Shown one piece after another: positions 33,901 to 45,900 of a DNA stretch of 64,000 nucleotides. The position numbers and the translations under genes were made by a program. Below the pieces are notes generated by a model. It was given only the letters and a program-made list of their open reading frames with translations, had not been told where the DNA came from and made no database searches. The first letter of the stretch is position 1. Every line of letters starts with the position of its first letter. Source of the DNA: Caenorhabditis remanei (lineage: Eukaryota > Nematoda > Chromadorea > Rhabditida > Rhabditidae); the NCBI RefSeq assembly GCF_010183535.1, contig NC_071328.1:16554001-16618000 (forward strand), given 5' to 3'.

Positions 33901-36900
33901 GTAGTTGACAACGTTTTGATAGCTCCGCTCACTTTTGAGATATGCACCCTTTAAGATGTTACACTGACCAAGGTACAGTGACAAACAGAGATGAGCGGAA
34001 GAAGCTCCTTAAATTGGCGGAGTAGCTTTTCTTTGGGACGGTAGCAAAAAGTGTTCAATAGATGAAATTTGCAGCATAAATTTGTCTATCGAGTAGAAAA
34101 AACAGGACATTAACTTAAGATATTAAAAAATAAACGAGTTACAGTCCATTTAAGCCTGTATTCCTCCTTCCGCTCTGAGGTCATTTGGCGGAAGGCGGAA
34201 TACAAGTCTTAATAGAATACAAACTACAATTTTCATTGCATAGGTTTAAACAACAAAACTTGGGTAAATTCGTAAACCAAAGTTAACTTTGGTCACTTTA
34301 CTAATTTCTCCCCTCCATTTCAGTGTGGTCGACGTGAAAGCGCAATCATTTCGAAGCATCGAGGACGGTCGTTCGAAGGGACCCATCATCTACTCCCTCG
34401 AAGGAGACACCCCAGACGAAACGAAATGGTTTCGAATCAATCCGTCAACAGGGATAGTTCATTTAACAAGACAACTCGACTACGACGATCAATCCCTTCC
34501 GAAACAACATCAACTGAAAGTGACTGCTCGAGAGGACAACCGAGAGAGCCACGTGGCATTGACTATTCGGATTGATGACGTCAATGACAATATTCCAATG
34601 TTCACTCGTCCACTGTATACTGCTCAAGTCAGGGAGGATATCCCGCTGAATCAGACTATTTTGAAAGGTAAGGGCTGGGGCGTCGTTGGCGCGTTTTCAG
34701 ATTTCTTGGTTTTAATTCGTTAGGAAAGCTTTTTCGGGATACTGCACCACCGATTGTGAGCAAACACCGACGACAAAATGCCAAGTATTTGAAATTTGTA
34801 AGAATACCGTCTAGATAGGCGTAAAAAGGGCCGGGAATTCGAATTTAACATGGAAGTGTCTGGCGCACCTTTGGCGCATTTTAACATTGTCATGTCTTAA
34901 AGATGGCTTCGTGAAATAGTCGATTGAGAACAACGCAAATACTAAATAAAAATTTTGAAAAAAAATTGGTGGCCTAACTTTTGGAATTCTAGGCCATTGA
35001 GCTGAAAATCATGCTTTACGAGTTTTTGCGGTGTTTACATTTGGAACCTACGAATATTCCAAAATTTTAAGAAGATGGTCCAACTTTTAAGAAAATTTGG
35101 TTTTCTAGGCCACCATACAAAACACCGTGTTTTAATCGTGTTTTGAGTTTGAAAACACCTTAAAACACTGAAAAATTGAGAAATTCAAAAAAATTCGATG
35201 ACCTAATTTTTTTTCAAAATTTTGATTTTCTAGGCCATCAACTTAATTTCGCAGTTTCCACCAATTTATCGAGAGCCATGAAATTGTAGTTTTGTAGTCA
35301 CAGTCAGATGCACTGTAGGCGCGCTTTCCAATCTTTAAGAAACGGAAAAAACGCGTCTCAGGCACCCCAGATTTCTGAAAAACTTGGTCACTGTAAATTG
35401 TCAGTGTAACTTCTACAATGACCAACTTTCAAAGAGACTACAAACTACACATTTTCAGTGACCGCCATCGACAAGGACTCTGGCGACAACTCTCGTATCA
35501 CTTACTCCCTGGACAACCAGAATTTCTCAATCAACGAGAACGGAGAGATCAGTGCAAAAGTCCGTTTAGACGCCGATCAATTCAACGAACGACACTTTGT
35601 CTACCGTTTCAATGTGACCGCCCGTGATCACGGACACACGAATCAGTTGGAAAGTACGGCGATGGTACATATCCGGACGGAGAATACGAATGATGAAAGT
35701 GCGGTTTTCTTGCCGACCAGTCAGTATACTGCATTCGTGGCCGAGGATGCACAGGGAGGGACTCCCGTTATTCAAATACAGGTACGGTCATAATGTGTCC
35801 TGGTGTGCCTACGGCGCTAGAATCGTCTAGGGCGCCTTCGGCGCAATTATGGTTGGTGGTGAGGGAGGAGAGCATCTTGTTGAAACAGCTATCTTTAAAA
35901 AAGAATACCTAAAAAGTGGGCGGAGCCAAGGGAACACGGTCAACTACAAAAATGTAGCCCTGGGTGTGATCTACAATTTAGTTGTTGACAGTTTTTTTCT
36001 GGCTCCACCCACTTTCGAGATAAGCGTCTTTGGATATGCCTGCGGCGTGAGAATCCAAAAGCTGGCGCACCTTCGGCGCAAATTGTCGTGACATGTCTGC
36101 GACGCAAGAATGCTTATCTATAACTGTCTAGGGTGCCTCCGACGCTAAAATCGTTATACAGAACAGGCTGGCGCGCCTTCGGCGCAAACAGATGTGTCAA
36201 CGATGCTGGTATAGGCCGGGGCATCTTCAACTTTGAAGCGTTAATTCTCAAAAGTGGGTGAAGCTACTAGAAATTTGTAAATTGCAAAAATGAAGAGAAA
36301 TTTAAGATTTCTATTTTCAAAGTTAACACCTTCTTGATAACTCCGCCCACTTTTGAGATATGCGTTTTTAAAGACAGACAAGTAGAAGACGTGTGTCAGT
36401 GTAACTTTAAATGGCGGCGCTTAGAACGTTTATATCTTAAAAGTGGAAGGAGCTGTTAAAAAGTTGTCAACTACAAAAAATGTACCTCTAGATTTAATCT
36501 ACAATTTTGTAATTGATTGTTTTTTCTGTGCTCCGCCCACTTTTTAGATATGCGTCTTTAAAGATGAGCACTTGCCTCACCTTGGCTTAAAAATGCATTT
36601 CTTTAAAAGTACATATCTCAAAAGTGGGCGGAGCTATCAAAAACTTATCAACTACAAAAATGTACCTCTAGATTTAATCTACTATTTTGTAGCTGACAGT
36701 TTTCTTTTGACTCCGCCCACTTTTGAGATACGCGTCTCTAAAGAGAGCTGTTTCAACAAGATCCACCAATCCCTCACCAGCAATCATTTTGGCGCTAAAG
36801 GCGCCCCAGACGATTCTAGCGCCGCAGGCACCCCAGACAGTAATAGATAAGCATTCTAGCGTCGCAGGCACCATGTCTGCGCCAAATGCGCCCCAGATCA

Positions 36901-39900
36901 TGGATTCTAGCATAACTATTTTAATCACCATCCATATTTCCAGGCCCGAGACGCAGACCGTGACGAAGTGACCTACTCGTTCCTTGACAAAAACGAGCGT
37001 TCCACTCAAACCATGAATCTATTCACAATCGATCAACACACGGGACTCGTCAAGTTGAGACATGGAGTGTCTCCAGTCGATTTGGCTGAAACACCAAATC
37101 CCATCAATCTGACTGTAATTGTACAGGACGACGGGAGTTGTTGTGTCTATCCGTCGAAGACTCATGCTTCGTATGCCACGTTGTTAATTGGGATTGAGGA
37201 TGTCAATAATAATAAACCAGAGTTTCCAGGTACAGTGACACAAAAAAGTTACAGTGACCAAAAAAAGTTACAGTGACCAACATGCCATTTTTTGGAGATA
37301 CAGTAACTCAGTCAAATAAACTCCAACTTTTGAAATTTTATTATTTTTGAAATCAGCTTATCGAGAGCTTTCAAATGAGTATAATCATGCCCATATTCGC
37401 AGAAAATTGGGTCCCATCACGAAAAGTACAGTAACCCGGTTGCCGGTAGGTCAAAACTGAACATGATTGGAATGAGGTCATGATTATACTTATTTGAAAG
37501 CTCTTGATAAGCTGAATACGTTCGTGGTGTTTTCAAAAAGATTGAGAAGGTGTTGACCGAGAAAAATGTGAACAAAATTAGGCCACAATTCTAAATTATA
37601 GGAATCTCTGTAACTTCTTCTTATTTTGTCAAATATTTTGTTTCTAACCATTCCTCTTTTTCCAGACTGCGCCCGTTACTCAGAAATCGCTAAAATCCAG
37701 GAAGGAACCTACAAATCCGACCCTCCAACCATTGTGAAAGTGGAGGCGACAGATGATGACTCGTCAGCCAACGGTGATATTGTATACTCTCTGTATTATA
37801 CTCAATCGGAGAGTCGGAAAGCGTTCGTCATCGATCGGCATACTGGAATACTCACACCTTCTCCACATGTTGTGTTTGATAGGGAGACAAGGCCACGGGA
37901 GGATGTTACTGTCAAAGTGAGTGGGGGGGGGGGTGCAGACTACAAACTACAAACTTCAAAAAATACAGATTTTTGTGCCACTGAAATTTTGAAGCAGAGT
38001 CTAGATGAGTCATAATTGGAAGTTTACATTGACATAATTACAAACACTTCGAAAGGCTTCAAAAAAATGAACCAATTTTTGGAAATTTTTTTCGAAATTT
38101 TTTCATTTTTCCATCAAAAATGTGATCATTTTAGATGACTTTTCAGAATTTCCTCTAATTCTAAATGATGTTCGAAAATTTGCCTTTTTCGCGAAAAAAA
38201 AAATGAAAAATTTCTAGAAAATTTCATTTTTGAATTTTGCGGCCCAATACCCGGACCTTGACAAGTATGGCCAAAACTTTCAGATTAACGTTGAGGCTGA
38301 GTCAAGTTTTGTAGTTTGTAGTGTCTTAACAGCTAGCTAATGAGCAAATCTAGATGATTTAAATATTACACTGACAAAATACAATGACCAAATATTATAG
38401 ACTACGAAAACGAATTTTCGGTTTTTTGTAGTTTCGAGCCAAAACAGAGCATAGTCTTTAACTTTTTTTTCTTTTTTCTAGATAGTGAGGTAGTCTTTCT
38501 TAGCCGCTATCAACCGCACAGGATGTTGTGAAGAAGTACAAAATATGAAACAAAAAATCAACCGTACAGTTTACACTGACAAAAGTTACACTGACAATTA
38601 TACACTGACCAAATAATGCACACCATACAAGTAAGCTGAGCGTCATAAAAACAATTCACTACAAACTAAAATTCCGAATCTAAATCAATTTCCAGGCAAC
38701 CGACCGCGGCGACCGTCCGCTCATTGGTTTCTGTCAATTCTCGGTGGAAGTTGTGGACGTGAATGACAATTCTCCACAGTTCGAACGTCCCTCCTACGAG
38801 ACATCTGTCTCCCGGTTTGAATCTATCGGAACCTCTGTGATTACTGTATTCGCGTTTGATAACGATGCAGCACACAATGCGGAAATCTCCTATTCTTTGG
38901 AGGTGGACTCTACGGCAGGTGAGAAATATCTGGAAATATGGCTGGGGTGCCGTGGGCGCGTTTGCAGAATTTATTAACTGGCACTAAAATTTCAGTCCGA
39001 AAACCACAAACCGTGAAAAACCGGTTTTTGCTGAGGCTAACTTTATTTTATAGTTTGTAGTCAGTTAGCCTCAATATACTTTGCTGAGGCTAACTGACTA
39101 CAAACTACAAAATTGACTTGGCCTCGGCGAAAATTGAAATCGCTAAAAACTCTGCGAGTTTTTATCGGATTTTTGTGATTTTTGAATTAAAAGATAGCAT
39201 ATTTGCTAGATTTTTTTTATTTTCTGCAATTTTCTAGGCTATAAAACATAACTTGATATGTAGATATTCAACTGTTTTTGATAATCTCTGTCAGGAAATG
39301 AATGGACAGTTACAGTGACAAAAACTTACAATGACAAAAAGTTACAAAGACAAAATCTTAAAATTCTGTGTAGTTTGTAGTCTATAATTCCAATATCTTC
39401 CAGGCGAAGAGCATCAAAACGACATTGATTTCTTTGAACTCGTAAATCGCCGATCCGGAGAGATCACCCTGATCAAATCGATTCCAATGAAGACTCAAAA
39501 GTTTATTTTCAACGTGATAGCCGACGATAACGGAATGCCGGATGCCCTTCAATCGACCGCCCAAGTCGTTTTAAACGTTTTGGACAAACAACAGAAAGCA
39601 CCGAAATGGCAACTATCACCAGACTGCAAATCAGTGATTACTGTAGCCGAGAACGTGGAAATGAATAAAGTGATATTGAGATGTCGGGCGGTTTCATCTG
39701 GAGACTCGAAGAAGAAAAGTGACGTCATCTATAAATTGACGGCGTCGGCTGGAGGACAGGGCCAATCGAAAGCCGAGTCGAAATTCCGACAGTTTAATAA
39801 ATTTGAGAATGGAAACGAGTGGGTTGAGGTGGCGATTATGGAGGGATTGGATTACGAGCAGGTCAACAATTACACGTTGACACTCACGGCTACGGTATGT

Positions 39901-42900
39901 GTGTAGTTTGTAGTTTGTAGTTTGTATTTTGTAGTCTGGAAACTTAGTCGTCAGCCCACTGGCCTCCGTTGGCCCCCAATAGAGTTACACTGACAATAGA
40001 GTTACTTACACTGACAAAAGTTAAATGACAAAGTCAACAGTTTTTTTCAAATTTTTCAGCTTTAACACCTTGAAAAATCAACATTTCCTGCTTAGCTTCA
40101 GTCAAGTTTGTTGAGGCTAACTGACTACAAACTACAAAAAAACAGTTAGCTTCAGCAAAAAGACGGATTTTTGAAACACACTGACAAAAGTTACAGTGAC
40201 CAAATTTTTTCTTGTTTTTTCTGAGTTTAACCATTTTTTGTAGTTTGTAGTCTCTTCCAATTTTTAAATTTTTTTCAGGACATGACATCCCACGTGGCAT
40301 CTACGAAGACATTCGTCGTTGAAGTGATGGACGTGAACGACGTGGTTCCCCAATTCACAGTTGACTTGTTCACGGGAACAATTGATGAAGAAATGACACC
40401 GAATGAGTATTTGGAGAGGTACTGTAGGGGAGAGGGGTACTGTAGGGAGAGTACTGTAGTCTGAAGAAGATTACGGTAACCGGAAAGCTGCTGGAAATTT
40501 CGAACAAAGTGGAAATGAACAAAGAGAAAGAAAATTTGAGACTGTAAGCGTTGTATCTCGGTCGGTTTTGGAGTTGGCTGGATTCTAAAAACAGATTCCA
40601 GATTCTCACGAGTTTTGCTTTCTAATGGTCTAAATTGTGTTTTTGAAACACTACATTTTAGGTAATTTATGACAGAACTAGTAGAAAACTCTAAAAATTA
40701 AAAATATCAATTCAAAACGATTTCCAACAGGAATATCTTAACAATCTGGCTAAAAACTATAGGATTCTAACTGATATTTTTGTTAAGCATAGTCCAATTA
40801 CTTCATCCACCAATTTTCAGAGTTTTTCATCCAGCAGTTTCAGTGAAATCAGTCAAAATAGGACCCCCTCTCACTTAACTTTTTCTGGAGGCGATACCTA
40901 AAATTAGTTCCAAAAATTTGAATAAATTTGGGCAGTAGATATCAGAATGAAGGTGTCCTAAAAGTGGGCGCCGCCTGATTATCAACCTTAATTAGTTATG
41001 GAATCCTTGACGATGGTCGTCACTGAAAATTGTAGTTTGTAGTCTCTGAAATTTGAATCTTACATTTGGTCACTGTAGAAGTTACACTGACCATTTACAG
41101 TGACCATTTTTTCAGTAGTGGGTGAAGCGTCTTCTTCTCCAATTAACCGTTAATTAGTCAAATTAACCCTAATTACTTGTTTCAGAACCCAAGGAAAACC
41201 GATTGTTACTGTGAAAGCAATCGATACGGATTCCGATGGTCCCCAGAATGAAGTACACTATCGGATAGTCGGTGAAGCGAATGGAGAAGAGACGAAACAC
41301 TTTCGAATTGACGAGTTGACCGGAGAAATATTCCCCAATGAAAAGTATGGCGTGACGTTGACGCGTTTTTTGAAAACTTTGAATTTTTTCAGATTCGACC
41401 GCGAAAAAGTTGATATGTATATTCTCACTGTGGAGGCAAGCGATCGGTCGGTTTCAGCATTGCCAGGAGCAAATGGACCGAATAAAGGTTGGTAATGGAG
41501 ACTACAAACTACAAACTACACTTTTTGTAGTTTGTATGAAAAAAACTTACACTGACAAAAAAAGTTACACTGACAAAAAATAGTTACACTGACAAAATTT
41601 TTTTGATTTTGTTGCTAGGCTTAGAGAGACTACAAACTACAAACTACAAAATTTTTCAGACAACGTAAAAGTGCAAATTGTGATAAACGACGTGAACGAC
41701 AATGCTCCATCGTTCGAAGAGTCCAAATATATTGGACGTGTGAAGGAATCAGAAGGGGAGGGACATGACGTCATCACTATCAAGGCACACGATTTGGATA
41801 AACGTAAGGGAGATGTTAGCAAACTACAAACTACAAACATTGAGTTAGCCTCAGAAAAAACAAGAAAAAATTTTAACACTGTTCAAAAACTCAAAAACCC
41901 ATTTTCTCTTTTTGCTGAGGCTAACTAAACTTTGTAGTTTGTAGTCAGTTAGCCTCAGTAAAACTTGGCTGAGGCTAACTGACTACAAACTACAAAGTTT
42001 AGTTAGCCTCAGCAAAAATCGTGTTTCCAATTAATTCTGCTCTTTTCCATTTTCTAGGCTCCGCCCACTTTCATTTAAAAAATTGTTATTTTTTTGCTCC
42101 GTTTCTTCTAAGTAGTTCCAGAATTTGAAAAATAAGTTCCGCCTTTTTTTTTCCTAGATTTCCAAAAAAATTGAAGAGTCGCAGAAATCTTAGAAATCGG
42201 CTCCGCCCCCTTTTCCTGGTTTTTTAAAGTTTTCAAAAAAGTCGGTGGGTACCAGGGTTGAGCGAAAAACTTCTATTCTCTTTCGAAAATTTTGACCGAA
42301 AAATTGAAATCTGTTTTGGAGTACAAAATAAGAAACAATTTCAGGAAAAAACGAAAAATCTGAAATTTTCAAAATGTTTTAAACGGTTTTTTCGGAAACC
42401 AGCTAAAAAAAGGTAGTCGTGGCCTAGAATCCGTCAACTCGGCCATTGCAATGACCAACTGATTACAGTGACAAACTACACTGACAAAGTTACACTGACC
42501 AAGAAAACTATCCAAAAAAAACCAAAAAACTTTTCGTCGTAAAGTTTTTCGCATAGTCCTGGTGGGTATACTTCCGATATTCAAATCGCTGGTGCGTCAC
42601 TGGCGCGTTTTCTCAGAATATCAAAGTTGCTATACTATACTATTCTGGCGCTCCTTTGACCCGTTTTATCTTAGATTATGACGATTTGTGTTCCAGATTC
42701 CAACCTTCGCTACCATCTAATCGGCGCCGGTGGCGGCCGTATTCCATTCGGAGTCCGTACTGATTCTGGAACAATCTTTGTGAAAGAACCCCTGGATTTC
42801 GAGTCATCCGACCAATATCATCTCATCCTAATCGCCTCGGACGGGCGGCACAATGCGACAACAAACGTGTACATTCATATAGAAGACGTGAATGACAACG

Positions 42901-45900
42901 CCCCGCAATTCGAGCAATTAAAATACGCGACTACAGTAATCGAAGAGGACGTGGACGTGCCAAAAGTGTTGTTCAATGTGAGGGCAACGGATGCGGATCA
43001 GGATGAGAAATCGAGTCGAATAGTGTATCGATTGGAGGGACAAGGGGCTGATGAGGTGTTCCGGATTGGAAAGTATTCGGGGACCATCGAGTTGGTGAGA
43101 CCTCTTGATAGAGACCCACCGACTGGCGTGCCTTCGTGGAATTTCGTTGTGCAGGCGATAGATGATGATGGAAATGGTCTGGTAGGATATGCGGATGTGC
43201 AGGTGAGGATTACTGTAGTCAATGATGATACTGTAGTTTTTGAATTCCAGGTGAATGTGAGGGATATCAATGACAATTCACCGATATTCCCGGAGCGTCT
43301 GTATGGATTCATTGAGGAGAATCGGGAGCCTATTCGTGAGTTTTTAGTTCAGATTGTTTATTAGCTCCGGACAGTTCTTACAACTGCGCTCCACCGAAAT
43401 ACCCTTGAAAAATGTCTCTTTTTCTCTGAGTCTCTCAATTTCGCACACAATTTTCTTCGGTTTCGGTAGAGCGCGGTTGTAATAAGCGTGTCGAGCTAAT
43501 AGATCCCGTCACGTCTTTCCCTCTTATTTAATTGTTTTGAATTTTAACTCATTCTGTAGATCAAGTCGAGCGCTACATTTTTGTAGTTGAAAATTTTCCA
43601 ATAGCTCCGCCCACTTTTGAGATATTCGCATTTAAAGATCGCAAAGTGTTACACTGACCAACTACAGTGACCAACTTTGAGAGTCCGTCACAATTTCACC
43701 TATGATTCAGTTTTTTTGATTTTTAACGTTTTTGTAGATCAAGACTATAGCTTCATTTTCGTAGTTGGCACTTTTTCGATAGCTGAAAATGTTTTCAATT
43801 TTTCATTGAAAATGTGATTTTCTTTTAATTCTGACTTTTTCACGGAAAAACTTGAATTTTAACACCAAATACCCTATTTTAAAGTGAAATATCTCAAAAG
43901 AGGGTGGAGCTATTGAAAAGTTGTCAACCACAAAAATGTAGATCACAATTTGATCTACAATTTTGTAATTGCTTGTATTTTGTTTGCTCTGTCCGCGTTT
44001 TAGATACGCGTCTTTGAAGATACTTGTTTCAACAAGATCCCTAAAATGCAACCATTTTTGCGCCGAAGGCACCCCAGACGATTTTAGCGCCGCAGGCACC
44101 CCAAACTGTTATAGAGAAGCATTCTAGGACCGCAGGCATACCAGAACAATTTTGCGTCGGAGGCGCTCCAGTTCACAAAAAAGTGGTCACTGTAAAGGTT
44201 ACACTAACAAAAAACTTTTGCAGCGACCAAAATAATTGTACTTTTTATATCATATTTCTTTGTAATTTCCAGACTCGGAAGGTGTCTATTTCATGGATGT
44301 ACAGGCCCGTGACTTCGATGATCCAACGACAGAGAATGCGAACATTGAATATGGAATCGTCAGAAATAAACTGATAAATGGAGAACCTGTATTCCGGATA
44401 GATCAGAATACGGGAAAGATATTTGCAATGCGTTCTTTGGACCGAGAGATCAGTTCAGAGAGGGAATTCATTATAGAAGTTCGAGCAAATGATAGAGGAG
44501 TTCCGTCGAGAGAGGGATTCGCGAATGTCACTATTAAAGTGACTGATATGAATGATAATGCACCGTTCTTCGAGAAGGTAAGCAATGAGAAAAATTTTTG
44601 ATTTTTTTGGAAACTGAAAATGTTTGAGATCCCGTCATGAACTTCCCTACAAATTAAGTCTTTAAGTCGGAAATTTTACACTGACAAAAATTGTCACTGT
44701 ATTTGGTCAGTGTACCTTTAAAGGCGCATATCTCAAAAGTGGGCGGAGCTAAATATCAAAAAGCTGCCAACTACAAAAAGATGTTAGAATTTGGCAGATT
44801 ATTAAGAATATTACTACTTTTGCTCGTTTTTACACCGACAACACTCTTGCTGTGCATAATCGGTTGGTTTTTGTGAAAAAATGAATAAAATTTATAAAAT
44901 TTAAGGGATAATATGAAAATGCAAAAAAATTCTGCTTTTTTTGCTTAAATAATCATGAAAATCGGTTGAAAACTCGCTGAGTTGCACCTATTTTAAATTT
45001 TGTTGAGGCTAACTGACTACAAACTACAAAAATGAGTTAGCCTCAGCAAAACTTATAATCACTGTAACTCAGCGAGTTCTTATCGGATTTTTGTGATTTT
45101 TGGAGTAAATTATCATATTCGCTCAATTTTTCTCTCTGGTTGACAATTTTCTTTGTAATTCTTCCAACTTTTGAGATACAGTACGGCCCAAAAAGTTTTT
45201 ATAGAGTGGTGTTTGGAACAACTATAATATATGTAAGCAGCCTAGAAAATTGCAGAAAAAAATAGGGCAAATATCCTATCGTTTACTCCAAAAATCACAA
45301 AAATCCGATTAAAACTCGCTGAGTTACAGTGATTTCCAGTTTTGCTGAGGCTAACTGAGAATTGTAGTTTGTAGTCAGTTAGCCTCAGTAAAACTTCAAA
45401 TGGGTGTATCTCTGCGAGTTTTCAATCGATTTTTATGATTTTTGGAGTAAAACACGCAGAATTTCTTGCATTTTCATATTATCCCTTGAACTTTTAAAGT
45501 TTTATTCGTTTTTTCACAAAAATCCACCGATTATGCTCAGCAAATTTTGATAATGGGGAGGGTAGAGAAGCATCTATATTAAAGACGCGTATCAAAAAAG
45601 TGAGCGGAGCAAACAAAAAAACAAGAATATCAAAATTCTAGATCAAAACTATGGCTACATTTTTGTAGTTGGCAATTTTTCTGTAGCTTCTCCCATTTTT
45701 GAGATATCCGCCTTTAAAGTTACACTGACAAAAGTACACTGACAATTTTTGTCAGTGTAAAATTTCAAAACCTAGATTTTTTCAATTTTTGTGGTTTACC
45801 CACCTTTCCAACCCCATTTCATTGCAGACCCGTTACGAAGGCTCAGTCGACGAGACCGCCCCAATCGGTGCAGCCGTAATGAGTTTCTCCGCATTCGACG

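Noticed and set aside
35849..37009. Several open frames on both strands around the fold-back cluster
   Set aside because: They encode the same peptide pieces (YLKSGRSQ, VWGACGARIV) seen at every copy of the repeat, in unrelated contexts.
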